From positions 248,001-312,000 of the forward strand of contig NZ_CP051130.1 of assembly GCF_013378055.1 (NCBI RefSeq): DNA of 64,000 bases, given 5' to 3'. Position 1 is the first letter of the stretch. Each line of letters opens with the position of its first letter. This stretch comes from Parasphingopyxis sp. CP4. GTDB lineage: Bacteria > Pseudomonadota > Alphaproteobacteria > Sphingomonadales > Sphingomonadaceae. Under the pieces are notes generated by a model. That model did no database searches. It was not told the DNA's origin and was given only the letters and a program-made list of their open reading frames with translations. The translations under genes and the position numbers were made by a program. Below, piece by piece: positions 41,575-51,319 of this stretch.

Positions 41575-44500
41575 ATGCCCAGTCAGATGCACGATCCCGA
41601 TTCCGCTACGTCAGCCGCGTGGCAGCATATGGAAGAGGTGCACCGCGCACCCGAGCCCGAAGTGCTTGCTCCACTGCTGGAGCGTGCGCGACTCGATGCC
41701 AATGAGCGCGCCGGGGTTGAAGCGACGGCGCTCGAGCTGTTGGCCGATCTGCGCGAAGGACAGCGAACGGGTTGGGTCAATCAGTTCCTCCAGGAGTATC
41801 GTCTGAACAGTTCCGAGGGCATTGCCTTGCTGAGCCTGGCAGAGGCGTTCTTGCGGGTTCCGGATCCCGACACGGCTGACCGTCTAATCTCCGACAAACT
41901 CGGTGATGGCGACTGGCGATCCCATGCAGGTCGCTCGCATTCGCAGCTCGTAAATTCGGCAACCTGGGGCCTGGTGATTGGCCGGGCATTGGTCGGCCAG
42001 CATGAGCAAGCCAATGCGCTGAAGCGATTAATCTCGCGATCCGGTGAACCCTTTGTTCGTCAGGCAGTCGGTGCCGCGATGCGCATGATGGGCGAGATCT
42101 TCGTCATGGGCCGCACGATCGATGAAGCGATCAAGCGGATGAAGAAGCCTGAAAACAAGGGCTTCACGGCAAGCTTTGACATGCTGGGCGAGGCAGCGCG
42201 AACTTTCCCCGATGCGGATCGTTATTTCGATGCCTATTTGCGCGCGATCGAAGCCGTCGGAAATGCCCGCGGCGATGGATCGACCGAGGTCAATCATTCC
42301 ATCTCGGTGAAACTCTCTGCGCTGCATCCACGCTATGAGGTCGCGCAATGGGCGCGTTGCGTGCCGAGCCTTACGGAGCGGCTCGAAAGCTTGGCCGAAG
42401 CTGCCGCCAAGGCCCAGATCGGGCTCACCGTCGATGCCGAGGAATCTGAGCGTCTCGAAATGAGCTTTGATATCATCGAAGCCGTCGCTGGACTTCCACA
42501 GCTGAAAGGTTGGAACGGGTTCGGCATGGCGATCCAGGCCTATGGCAAGCGCGCCCAGCGGACCATCGGCTGGGCCGAAGCGCTGGCCAGCCGCACTGGA
42601 CGAAGCATGCCGGTTCGTCTCGTGAAAGGTGCCTATTGGGACAGCGAGATCAAACATAGCCAGGAGATGGGACTCACTGACTATCCATTGTTCACACGCA
42701 AGGCGGCGACCGACGTCTGCTACCTGGCGTGCGCGAAAGACATGTTGGAAGCCGAATCGATTCGGCCGGCCTTTGCCACTCATAATGCGCTGACCGCCGC
42801 GACCATCATGGAATGGGCGCCAGACAAGAGCAGTTTCGAATTTCAGCGGCTTCACGGAATGGGCGAGGGTCTGTTCGAGCGGCTTGTGCGGGATCAGGGG
42901 TATCGATGCAGGATATACGCACCGGTAGGTGGGCATCGCGACCTGCTGGCCTATCTCGTGCGGCGACTGTTGGAGAATGGCGCCAATTCCAGCTTTGTGC
43001 ATCAACTTGCCGATGAGCAGCTGACCGATGAACAAATCCTTGCCGATCCGGTCGACAAGATCATTGCGGTGGGTGGAACTCGCCATCCGAGCATCCCATT
43101 GCCTGAAGATCTGTTCATGCCGCAGCGACCCAACAGCCAAGGCCTCGATCTTGAAGATTGGCGCGTCCTGAAGCGCGTGAAAGACGGGATTGCCAAACGA
43201 TCCGATATTGGCGGGGAACCGAAACCGGTAGCGGATGTGGGAGCATTGGTGGAACGGGCGAGCAGCGCCTTTCCAAATTGGTCTAGCTTGCCGGTCGAAG
43301 AACGTGCGGGCTGCCTGATCCGCTTGGCCGATTTGTTCGAAGAGCGCCGCGGCGAACTGATGGCGCTTGCCGTGCATGAAGCGAACAAGACCATTCCCGA
43401 TGCGCTGGCTGAAGTGCGCGAGGCGATCGATTTCTGCCGCTATTACGCCGCCGAAGCAGTTGAGAAACACCAGCCGATCGAGCTTCCTGGGCCGACCGGC
43501 GAAAGCAATGTGTTGCGGATGGAAGGGCGCGGCGTGTGGACGTGTATCGCGCCGTGGAACTTCCCGCTGGCAATCTTCACCGGGCAAGTAGCTGCGGCCT
43601 TGGTCACCGGCAACACGGTAATCGCTAAGCCAGCGCCGCAAACACCACGCATTGCTGCGGAAGCAGTGCGATTGGCGCATCAGGCGGGCGTGCCGGAAGA
43701 TGCGCTGCGCTTGGCATCAGGCGGACCTGAAGTCGGCGCTGCGCTGACCGCGGATAGCCGGATAGCGGGTGTGGCATTCACGGGCTCGACGGTGACAGCG
43801 AAGAAAATCGCGCACGCGCTGCTCGAAGGCGAAGACCGCCCAATTGTGCCGCTTATTGCGGAGACCGGCGGCGTCAATGCCATGATTGTCGATTCTACAG
43901 CCTTGCCCGAACAGGTGGTAGCCGATGTGCTCTTGTCCGCATACGGTTCGGCCGGACAACGCTGTTCGGCGCTGCGCTTGCTGCTGGTTCAAGAAGAAGT
44001 TGCAGACACGATGATCGAGATGCTGACTGGCGCGATGGATGCGCTGATTGTTGGTGATCCGGCCAATCCGGAGACAGATGTCGGTCCGGTGATCGATGAT
44101 CTGGCCTATGAAAAACTGATGGCACATCGCGCTAAAATGCGGGATCGCTGGCTAAAGACGGTCGATGTTCCCGAAGAAGGACGTTTCGTGCCGCCCACAC
44201 TGATCCGACTGGACAGTGTGGATGATCTCAACACCGAATGGTTTGGACCGCTGCTCCATGTGGCGACCTGGAAATCCGGTGGGCTTGAAGAGATGGTCCG
44301 GCGGGTCAATGCAAAAGGGTTCGGACTGACGATGGGTTTGCACAGCCGCATCGCCCGGGCCGGTGATCTTGTTGAGGCGCGAGCGAAGGTCGGCAATCTC
44401 TATGTGAACCGGTCGATGATTGGTGCGATTGTCGGATCCCAGCCTTTTGGTGGGGAAGGGCTGTCCGGTACCGGGCCGAAAGCCGGCGGCCCGCACTATC

Positions 44501-44607
44501 TCGCCCGCTTCTGCGCGGAGCGAGTCACGAGTATCGATACCACCAGCGCAGGCGGCAATGCGGCACTGCTATCACTCGATGATGTTGGGCAGACTTACGA
44601 TCGCTAG
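41575..44607 (+). CDS. putA: Bifunctional proline dehydrogenase / P5C dehydrogenase
   Basis: A 1010-residue enzyme that oxidises proline to glutamate in two steps. The proline dehydrogenase barrel lies at about 130-480 (VRLVKGAYWDSEIK, FATHNALTA and the Arg pair in CRIYAPVG are flavin-site marks). The aldehyde dehydrogenase part follows, with the catalytic Cys797 in GSAGQRCSAL and Glu in AETGGVNAM. The length is that of the short PutA class that lacks the N-terminal ribbon-helix-helix DNA-binding domain, so it should not repress its own gene. The ATG at 41575 is preferred; an upstream in-frame extension overlaps maoC. It ends 4 bp into the convergent mscS gene. Confidence 0.96.
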   Translation: MPSQMHDPDSATSAAWQHMEEVHRAPEPEVLAPLLERARLDANERAGVEATALELLADLREGQRTGWVNQFLQEYRLNSSEGIALLSLAEAFLRVPDPDTADRLISDKLGDGDWRSHAGRSHSQLVNSATWGLVIGRALVGQHEQANALKRLISRSGEPFVRQAVGAAMRMMGEIFVMGRTIDEAIKRMKKPENKGFTASFDMLGEAARTFPDADRYFDAYLRAIEAVGNARGDGSTEVNHSISVKLSALHPRYEVAQWARCVPSLTERLESLAEAAAKAQIGLTVDAEESERLEMSFDIIEAVAGLPQLKGWNGFGMAIQAYGKRAQRTIGWAEALASRTGRSMPVRLVKGAYWDSEIKHSQEMGLTDYPLFTRKAATDVCYLACAKDMLEAESIRPAFATHNALTAATIMEWAPDKSSFEFQRLHGMGEGLFERLVRDQGYRCRIYAPVGGHRDLLAYLVRRLLENGANSSFVHQLADEQLTDEQILADPVDKIIAVGGTRHPSIPLPEDLFMPQRPNSQGLDLEDWRVLKRVKDGIAKRSDIGGEPKPVADVGALVERASSAFPNWSSLPVEERAGCLIRLADLFEERRGELMALAVHEANKTIPDALAEVREAIDFCRYYAAEAVEKHQPIELPGPTGESNVLRMEGRGVWTCIAPWNFPLAIFTGQVAAALVTGNTVIAKPAPQTPRIAAEAVRLAHQAGVPEDALRLASGGPEVGAALTADSRIAGVAFTGSTVTAKKIAHALLEGEDRPIVPLIAETGGVNAMIVDSTALPEQVVADVLLSAYGSAGQRCSALRLLLVQEEVADTMIEMLTGAMDALIVGDPANPETDVGPVIDDLAYEKLMAHRAKMRDRWLKTVDVPEEGRFVPPTLIRLDSVDDLNTEWFGPLLHVATWKSGGLEEMVRRVNAKGFGLTMGLHSRIARAGDLVEARAKVGNLYVNRSMIGAIVGSQPFGGEGLSGTGPKAGGPHYLARFCAERVTSIDTTSAGGNAALLSLDDVGQTYDR

Positions 44608-45773
44608 TCCTGGCCTGAGCCCCAACCGTCTTTCGGATAAGGAAGGACCATCTCGCCGTTCGGCGCGGCCGTAAAGCTGGTCTGGGTCGGATAGGCGAAT
44701 TCGAGGCCTTCTTCCGAGAAGCGTTTGAAGATCGCAATTCCCACCGCGTGGCGCGAGTTAAATACGACTTCATAGTCAGAGCTCTGCACGTCGAACTGGA
44801 GCTGATAGTCGAGGCTGGAATCGCCGAAGCCGACAAAGCCGGAACGGACGAACCGATGGCCTTCTGCATTGATTATATCGCGCAATATGTTGGGGATGCG
44901 ATGGGCTTTGGCTGGGTCCGTTTGATAGATCACGCCAATGCCGAAGGTTACCCGGCGGCGGTTAAGGCGCGTCAGGTTCATGATCTCCTTGTCGAGGAGA
45001 TTGGTGTTTGAGATGATCACTTCCTCGCCGGTAACCGCCCGGAGACGCGTCGATTTGAGGCCGATCTGTTCGACCGTCGCATAGGTCCCGTCATAATGAA
45101 CAGAATCGCCGACCTTGAATGGCTTGTCGAAGATGATCGAAAGGGCTGCGAATAGGTCCGAGAAGATACCCTGGGCGGCGAGGCCGATTGCGATGCCACC
45201 AATGCCGAGACCGGCAACTAGGCCGGTTACATCGACATTGAGGTTATCGAGCACGACAATCCCGGCGATTGCGACAACACCAAAGGTTACCAGCACCCGG
45301 ATCAGCTTCATCGCACTGCCCAGTGCCTCGCTGGAACTTTCATCGGTGCGGGTTCGGTGCTCGACAAATCCAAGGATTATCGACCGCGCCCAGATAGCCG
45401 ACTGGATTACCATTGCCAGCGAGAACAAGAAGCTGATCGAGCGGTGGATCAGGCCTGGCGCGCTCGACAGTATGGAAACAATCTCGAGCGCCAGCGCTAT
45501 CATGAACCAGGTGCGCGTCTTTGCCATCGTCCGACCGACTACGGACTGCCAGGTCTCCAGGCTGGTATTCTGCTCGAACAGACGCCGGCCATATCGACGC
45601 ATACCGGCGAGGATGAGCACGATTACAAAAGCGACGCCAAGGCTGATGAGGATTTCGGCCGTATGGGTTTCAACCCAGCTGACTGCATCAGTGGCAAGCG
45701 TGTGCATACGCTCCATCACGGTCGCACCGACTATTTCGGTGACGATATCGGGTTGTTCGCTAGGCTGTGTCAT
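44604..45773 (-). CDS. MscS-type mechanosensitive channel
   Basis: A 389-residue inner-membrane protein. Four or five helices precede the pore helix, which reads GLVAGLGIGGIAIGLAAQGI with the Gly/Ala packing typical of MscS TM3. The beta domain follows (FKVGDSVHYDGTYATVEQIGL). The C-terminal part fits the MscS cytoplasmic vestibule. It releases solutes during hypo-osmotic shock. Its 3' end overlaps that of putA by 4 bp. Confidence 0.93.
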   Translation of the reverse strand: MTQPSEQPDIVTEIVGATVMERMHTLATDAVSWVETHTAEILISLGVAFVIVLILAGMRRYGRRLFEQNTSLETWQSVVGRTMAKTRTWFMIALALEIVSILSSAPGLIHRSISFLFSLAMVIQSAIWARSIILGFVEHRTRTDESSSEALGSAMKLIRVLVTFGVVAIAGIVVLDNLNVDVTGLVAGLGIGGIAIGLAAQGIFSDLFAALSIIFDKPFKVGDSVHYDGTYATVEQIGLKSTRLRAVTGEEVIISNTNLLDKEIMNLTRLNRRRVTFGIGVIYQTDPAKAHRIPNILRDIINAEGHRFVRSGFVGFGDSSLDYQLQFDVQSSDYEVVFNSRHAVGIAIFKRFSEEGLEFAYPTQTSFTAAPNGEMVLPYPKDGWGSGQD

Positions 45774-45823
45774 AATGCGATCGGCTCTTAAGGCGTGATG
45801 CCCCGTGTTGTCGAGCGCGGTGG

Positions 45824-46915
45824 CTATGCGGGCTGCGTTTTTCTTTTCAGCAACTGATCAAATCTCTCGTTCAGAGCGCTTTGGGCCGGACGTTCGACGA
45901 GGTGGTACAAGAGCATTGAGGCAATCAGCGTTAGAGCCAGGAAACCGCCTAGGGCGATCATTGTAATCTGACCGCTATCATCGACAAAGGGGATCTTGAA
46001 GGCGTCAAACAGCAGGAAGTGACACAGATAGGTCGCATAGCTGATCTCACCCAAATAGATGAGCGGCCTGCTTGAGAGTGGATTGTAGCGCCGTTCGGCG
46101 GTCAGCGCTGCCGCCAGTAACAGGCTGGCGAGGGCGAGCGGTACGACCAAGGTTTCTGGGACCGATCCCGATAGCACAAGGCCAACTGCGATCGCTGCCC
46201 CGGTTATCGCAACAATCGCCATGCGACCCGCATTGTCCCGCCAGCGTAACCAGAGCGCGCACAGCAACGTGCCCATCGTAAACTGCACCAAACACCGCAT
46301 CAGGCCGGTTTGCGGAATATTTGTGCCGAGAAGCGGCGCGTCCATTGTGACGAAAAAGATGTGCAGGGCCAATGCGAGCGATGCGATCAGAGCGAGTAAG
46401 ATTGGGGTCGACACGGCGCGCCAGTCTGTACCGAGTGCAATAATCGGGAACAGCAGATAGGCAGCCATCTCCGTGCTGATCGACCAGGCAGGGTCATTCC
46501 AGCTCAGTGCGTCCGTGAAACCCCAGTTCTGGACCAGAAGAAAATGCAGCGGAAGCTCATGCAGGGGAAAGGCTTCCGGGCTCGAGCGATCCACCGCTAT
46601 ATGGAGGAGCGCGAAGACAACCGCGCCGCACAGAATCACGAAATGGAGCGGGTAAATTCGCGCGAACCGCCGCGCCAGAAAATGGGGTATTGCAGCCACA
46701 CCATTTTCCGAAAGCCGGTCGCGATAGCTCAGCCAGATCACAAATCCGGACAGCAAGAAGAAGAAATCGACCGCAAGATAGCCCTTGCTGAATATCGCAA
46801 CGATGGACTCAGGAAACAGGTCGGACGATGACAGGCGCACATGGTATAGGACGACATACCATGCCGCGATGCCGCGCAAAGCTGTGAGCGCGCCGAGATT
46901 GACCCGATCTTTCAT
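45824..46915 (-). CDS. Acyltransferase family 3 membrane protein
   Basis: A 363-residue polytopic protein of the acyltransferase-3 (OafA/WecH) family, which moves acetyl or other acyl groups onto surface sugars. The N-terminal ALRGIAAWYVVLYHVR carries the conserved Arg and the catalytic-region His. DFFFLLSGFVIWLSY is the second signature. About ten hydrophobic helices are visible. The ATG at 46915 overlaps the stop of the O-ligase gene (ATGA). It is the last gene of a minus-strand operon, so its substrate is probably the polymer handled by that ligase. Confidence 0.9.
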   Translation of the reverse strand: MKDRVNLGALTALRGIAAWYVVLYHVRLSSSDLFPESIVAIFSKGYLAVDFFFLLSGFVIWLSYRDRLSENGVAAIPHFLARRFARIYPLHFVILCGAVVFALLHIAVDRSSPEAFPLHELPLHFLLVQNWGFTDALSWNDPAWSISTEMAAYLLFPIIALGTDWRAVSTPILLALIASLALALHIFFVTMDAPLLGTNIPQTGLMRCLVQFTMGTLLCALWLRWRDNAGRMAIVAITGAAIAVGLVLSGSVPETLVVPLALASLLLAAALTAERRYNPLSSRPLIYLGEISYATYLCHFLLFDAFKIPFVDDSGQITMIALGGFLALTLIASMLLYHLVERPAQSALNERFDQLLKRKTQPA

Positions 46916-48303
46916 GATCCGCTGCGCAGGACAGGGGACAGTTTCGCGATACCCGGTTCCCTGAGCGTTTCGCGCAATGGTTTTGCGAGACTCTGCTTCC
47001 TTACCCGCGACATATGCAGGTCGAGGCTGATCTGCACGGCAAGCAGCATCAGGATGAAGGATTGGAACGCGATCGCAATGAACAATGCGCCGACAAGATA
47101 AATAAGCTGTGCATGCTGGAGTGCCGTTGCCAGTGGGGAGACCCACTCATAGCCCGGTGGTGCGCGCGAACCGCGGTAGCGCCGCCGCAGCATTTCCATT
47201 CGCAAAACGCCGAGGCCATGGATTGTCAGCCAAAGACCGAGACCCAGCCACCCTTGTTCGGCCAGGACCTCGAAATAGGCCGAGTGATAGGCACGCCCGC
47301 GATCTACAACGACGCGTCGCTGGATCGACGTCGATCCAGCGGATTCGATCCGCTCGCTGGTTTCATAAGAGATGTTGTTGCCATGGTAGATGCCGAAGCC
47401 ACCACCCGCCGGATTTTCCGATACATATTCGAGCGTCCAGCGCCATACCGCGATCCGGGTCATGGCCGAAAAATCTGCCTGGTAGGTCGAGATTGTACCC
47501 ATCCGGTCTGAAAAGCTTTGTGGCAGAAAGGGTAGGGAGATGATCGCGCCGAACCCTGCCAATCCAATGAACATGAAGCGTCGCTGATTGTCCCGCAGAA
47601 TCAAGATACCGAGCACCGCAATACAAACCAGGCCTGTCCGCGCCTCCGTGCCGATTGGGATGAGGAGGCATGCAAAGATAAGGCACGTGGCAAATGTTGT
47701 GACCCGCCAGTCTTTGGGAAAGATTGTCCCGTGACGGGCAAGCCAGAGGATCAATGGAATGATTGTGATCGCTATCGTCGAAGCCGTGCTGCTCTCGTAG
47801 ATTCCGCTATTGGAATCGACCATCATGTTCAGCGTGCCATAGCCGCCGCCTGACAAAAGCGTCTTGATGGCGCCAGCGATCATGATCGTTGCTGCGCCCA
47901 GCACCATGAAGAGGATATAGGATTCAATCCGTACCCGGTTCCGCAGCGCAAATGGCACGAACAAGGCCCAGAGCATTCCCTTCCAGACCCAGTCCCATTT
48001 GAATTCCGCCTCGACCGGGAACTCAGCGTATAGCGTCGTAAATCCGCACCACAGTCCGAACATTGCAATTAGCCATTGGCTGGGGCTGGTCTGAAAGGAT
48101 TTGTTCTTGTCGAAAACGAACCATCCGCCGATCGCCAACGGCGCAACAATCATCGAAAGCGGAATATCGCTCAGCAATCGATAGGAAAGCTCGTGCGGAG
48201 AGACCACATCGACATAGGCATAGGCGAGAACCCATAAGAATGGCTGACGTAGCCCCAGGATGAGCAGAGCAGCGACAAATCCGGCAAAGGCGAGATCGGT
48301 CAT
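46912..48303 (-). CDS. O-antigen ligase-like protein, exosortase A-associated type
   Basis: A 463-residue protein with about eleven membrane helices. The start AYVDVVSPHELSYRL (about 29-43) is the block I recall from the probable O-glycosylation ligases linked to exosortase A (TIGR03097, DUF5935). The large periplasmic loop, AGGGFGIYHGN to RAYHSAYFEVLAEQGWLGL, carries the Wzy_C/WaaL motif with its conserved His. It probably joins or polymerises glycan units in the periplasm. It follows a 46-residue membrane protein by 2 bp and is coupled to the acyltransferase. Confidence 0.85.
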   Translation of the reverse strand: MTDLAFAGFVAALLILGLRQPFLWVLAYAYVDVVSPHELSYRLLSDIPLSMIVAPLAIGGWFVFDKNKSFQTSPSQWLIAMFGLWCGFTTLYAEFPVEAEFKWDWVWKGMLWALFVPFALRNRVRIESYILFMVLGAATIMIAGAIKTLLSGGGYGTLNMMVDSNSGIYESSTASTIAITIIPLILWLARHGTIFPKDWRVTTFATCLIFACLLIPIGTEARTGLVCIAVLGILILRDNQRRFMFIGLAGFGAIISLPFLPQSFSDRMGTISTYQADFSAMTRIAVWRWTLEYVSENPAGGGFGIYHGNNISYETSERIESAGSTSIQRRVVVDRGRAYHSAYFEVLAEQGWLGLGLWLTIHGLGVLRMEMLRRRYRGSRAPPGYEWVSPLATALQHAQLIYLVGALFIAIAFQSFILMLLAVQISLDLHMSRVRKQSLAKPLRETLREPGIAKLSPVLRSGS

Positions 48304-48305
48304 CG

Positions 48306-48446
48306 TTAGGGCGCCTTGGGCTCAAGATCGGCTGAATTGCTCGGCTCATCGGCTTCGGTCTGGTGCAGATCCGGGCGTGACAAAAGGCGCCATGCTGTGA
48401 GCAGCATGAGCCCGTGCGTTACCAACAGGGCGAACTTGTCGATCAT
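48306..48446 (-). CDS. 46-residue membrane protein in the O-ligase operon
   Basis: A short frame (MIDKFALLVTHGLMLLTAWR, then RPDLHQTEADEP) with one hydrophobic helix at about residues 5-22 and an acidic C-terminal tail. It ends 2 bp before the O-ligase start, so the two are one operon. GGAGG lies about 13 bases upstream of the ATG, a little far. I recall similar tiny proteins beside this ligase in related bacteria. It may be a partner that holds or regulates the ligase; no function is known. Confidence 0.65.
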   Translation of the reverse strand: MIDKFALLVTHGLMLLTAWRLLSRPDLHQTEADEPSNSADLEPKAP

Positions 48447-48555
48447 TCCAGGCGTAAGCCCTCCAAATTAGCGGGTTACGGCTTAGCGACACGGAGTTGA
48501 GGATCTATTAAGCCTAATGCGTGATTTGTTAAATTTCCGAGGCTAAGAGCACCTA

Positions 48556-50307
48556 ATGACTGCGCTTTTTCTATCTCGAGACGATCCTGGGCGATTTGCC
48601 GCTCATACGATGGATGCCGTCCGTGCAGAATTTGCAGGTCATGGGTTCAGCGAGATGGAAGAGTGCCTCTTTCCGGGCTGGCGGCTATTGCACGCGCCCT
48701 ATGTCGAAGGCGGGCCGAGCAATTTTGTAAAAAAAGGCAATAGTTTTATTGGCTTTGCGGGGAGTTTTGCTTTTGACGGGAAGGTTGGACGAGCGGCGCT
48801 GAATGCTGCGCTGACAGAGCTTGACCCGTTGTCACCGGATTGGAGTCGAACTAGCGGCCAGTTTGTGATGGTGATCCGCAAGCAGGGGCGGTCATTTCTG
48901 TTCACCGACTGGTTTGCTGCATTCGAGATCTATCATGATCGTGAACAGAGTTTTTTCTCGACGTCGCTATTGGCCGCGACTTCCTGTCTTCCAGAACTGC
49001 ATTTCCATTCGCAGGCGGTGTACGAACACGCATTCAATATCGTGTCGATCGGCGATGACACGGTTTTCAGCGAGCTGAAAAAACTCGGCCCGTTCGCCGT
49101 TATCGAGCTGTGTGAAGACGGATCGAAACGCCATCATCAGGACAAACCCATGCCGGAGGGCCGGATCGAACGCGATCTGGCATCCCAGTTGGCAGCGCAG
49201 CATGAACTGTTGGGTAAGACGGTTCAGCCCTGGGTAGATCAGTTCGGAAACCAGATATTCTGCCCGCTATCCGGCGGATTGGATTCCCGGCTGGTTTTTG
49301 CACTGTTGCGCAATCAAGCCAGTCAGCCGTCGATGTACAGCTATGGCGAAGAGGATGAGTGCGATATCATCGTCGCGCGGCAGATTTGCGAGGCACTCGG
49401 TATCCCCATCGATGTGATGGACAAGGAAGTCTATCGCGAGATCGCGATCGATGATTATCCCGATCAGGTGGAACGCAATTTCCATGATCATGACGGACTG
49501 CCCAATTTCGGGATGATCTTCGATAATGGAGCTGGGGCATATGCCCGATCAAAACGGCATGCGGATGGTGCCCTCTCGGTGTCCGGCGGTTGTGGCGAGA
49601 TATTCCGAAATTTCTTCTTCCTAAGCGACCGTCCCTATAGCGCAGCGGATGTAACACGCGCCTTTTTCGCTCGTTTCGCCCTTGGCGATGTGACGGATGC
49701 ATTTGACGAACAGGAATTTTTGCGCGGCATTGAAGACAAGATCTTGTCTTCCATCGGACGGGCCGGTGAACGCGGGCCGCTGCCACGCAACGCATTGGAG
49801 TGGGTTTATCCGGCCGCACGCTGCCGCGCGATGTTCGGGCATGAGATTAGCCTCGAGGCACGATACGGTGCCTATCTGATGCCGTTTCTCGATCATGCGG
49901 TCGTTGCCCAGGCGCAATCGCTTCCGATTAAACAGAAAAATGCCGGCCGCTTTGAGGCTCGATTGCTAGCAACGATCGATCCCGAGCTGGCCGGGATGCC
50001 ATCCTGTTACGGACATGATTTTCTCGGAGAGCCCGGGCTTCGCCACCGGATTAGTGAATGGTCCACCCGAATTCGGCCCATTGCGCTGCGCCACAAAAGC
50101 TATGCGATCCAACGTCGTCTCGCGGACCGCGCGGACGAGCATGGTGGGCTGGCGACTGAAGACTATCTCAGCCGGGTAATTGATCTTGAATATCCGATCA
50201 TGCGGCGCTTTTTCCGCGTTGAGAATATCGGCGACAGCGCCATTATGCGGCGGGTCGCTAATCTAGAATATTTCGCTGAAAAACTTGGCTCTAAGCTAAA
50301 AGCCTAA
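48556..50307 (+). CDS. Asparagine synthase-like protein lacking the N-terminal Cys
   Basis: A 583-residue protein of the asparagine synthetase B fold. The ATP-pyrophosphatase loop is SGGLDSR (239-245), followed by a synthetase domain to the C-terminus. A glutaminase-like N-terminal domain is present in outline (residues ~1-200), but the protein starts MTALF, so the Cys2 nucleophile needed to use glutamine is missing; no upstream start restores it. It may use free ammonia or another amine. Related proteins occur in exosortase-A polysaccharide loci. It is divergent from the 46-residue gene and overlaps the convergent beta-helix gene by 4 bp. Confidence 0.85.
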   Translation: MTALFLSRDDPGRFAAHTMDAVRAEFAGHGFSEMEECLFPGWRLLHAPYVEGGPSNFVKKGNSFIGFAGSFAFDGKVGRAALNAALTELDPLSPDWSRTSGQFVMVIRKQGRSFLFTDWFAAFEIYHDREQSFFSTSLLAATSCLPELHFHSQAVYEHAFNIVSIGDDTVFSELKKLGPFAVIELCEDGSKRHHQDKPMPEGRIERDLASQLAAQHELLGKTVQPWVDQFGNQIFCPLSGGLDSRLVFALLRNQASQPSMYSYGEEDECDIIVARQICEALGIPIDVMDKEVYREIAIDDYPDQVERNFHDHDGLPNFGMIFDNGAGAYARSKRHADGALSVSGGCGEIFRNFFFLSDRPYSAADVTRAFFARFALGDVTDAFDEQEFLRGIEDKILSSIGRAGERGPLPRNALEWVYPAARCRAMFGHEISLEARYGAYLMPFLDHAVVAQAQSLPIKQKNAGRFEARLLATIDPELAGMPSCYGHDFLGEPGLRHRISEWSTRIRPIALRHKSYAIQRRLADRADEHGGLATEDYLSRVIDLEYPIMRRFFRVENIGDSAIMRRVANLEYFAEKLGSKLKA

Positions 50308-51233
50308 CGCCGGTCATAACTGCTGATCTGGTCGCCCAATTCATTGTTGCGCACGACCGGGTTTTCTCCACTCCAATCGCCGACGAAAACGGTGCTCCAA
50401 CGAAATCCGGGCGATACCCAGGCGCGGTTATTCTCAACCACCAATCCGTTGCTGCTATGCTCACGCCCTTCGGGTGCAACCGCGATCATGGTTGCATAAT
50501 TCTCTTTATCCGTACCTTGGACAAATGTGTTTCCGGCGATCCGGCCGCTTGCTCCGACCGAGAGATCGATATGATAGTTGGTCTGTTCTCCGCGACTATC
50601 GTCAAAGCTGTTGTTGAGGATCTGAACTATCGGGGCTCGACTCTTCAGATAATGGGCGCCGGTCCCTTGCTCAAACCGTGAATTGGTGACCGTCAGGCTG
50701 CCATAATAACCGATATAGACCGGGTGGGCGCCGTTGCCGTCCGGTCGTTTGCCAAGGCGACGGAAAGTCGAACGATCAATGCGGATCGCCGATGACGGAT
50801 CGGCAGCGGAGAGGATGCCACTCTGTGAATCCGTAAACAGGCTATCGACAACGTCGAGATCGCCTTCTTCAATACGGATACCAGCGCCATTGCCGTCAGA
50901 GACACTGATATTGGTAAAGGTGAGGCCCTCAACAGACGCGGCGCGACCGCGCAGCACCAAGGTCGCTTTACCCTCGCATGTGCCACCGTCAAAAATAGCC
51001 GTTCCAGGCTGATCGGCGACAAAAGCGATAATGCCGGCTTCCTGAACCGCGCAGTCGCCATACCGGCCTGGTGCTATCCGAATTGTACCTTGGCGGTTCC
51101 CAATCGCGCGGACCGCATCGTCAAGATCGCCGAACGCTTCGCCGGTCTCGGCAATCACAAAAGGGGCGGGGCGCTGAGCACCCGCAGTTGCTGCCAGTGC
51201 GACACAGGCCGTTAACAGGGCAATTCGCTTCAT
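50304..51233 (-). CDS. Secreted right-handed beta-helix protein
   Basis: A 309-residue protein with a signal peptide (MKRIALLTACVALAATAGAQ). The mature part has repeated rungs of the parallel beta-helix type (GLTFTNISVSDGNGAGI, VVDSLFTDSQSGI, LTVTNSRFEQ, VQILNNSFDDSRG, NNRAW), each with an N-x-F/S-like turn, and would form about ten coils. Such folds occur in polysaccharide lyases, epimerases and periplasmic processing enzymes. The ATG at 51233 is used because GGAG lies seven bases before it. It is flanked by glycan genes, so action on the exopolysaccharide is likely. Confidence 0.85.
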   Translation of the reverse strand: MKRIALLTACVALAATAGAQRPAPFVIAETGEAFGDLDDAVRAIGNRQGTIRIAPGRYGDCAVQEAGIIAFVADQPGTAIFDGGTCEGKATLVLRGRAASVEGLTFTNISVSDGNGAGIRIEEGDLDVVDSLFTDSQSGILSAADPSSAIRIDRSTFRRLGKRPDGNGAHPVYIGYYGSLTVTNSRFEQGTGAHYLKSRAPIVQILNNSFDDSRGEQTNYHIDLSVGASGRIAGNTFVQGTDKENYATMIAVAPEGREHSSNGLVVENNRAWVSPGFRWSTVFVGDWSGENPVVRNNELGDQISSYDRR

Positions 51234-51319
51234 TTTTCGCACTCCACCAGAAAATGGTTTTTTGCATTAGAACAGGAGCAGTTGACGCCGCGTTAAGCAG
51301 TTTGTGGCAATCGCAGAGC

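Noticed and set aside
42028-43680. Long antisense open frame (about 550 codons) opposite putA
   Set aside because: It is fully covered by putA, which has both catalytic domains; the antisense product has no motif and no ribosome-binding site.
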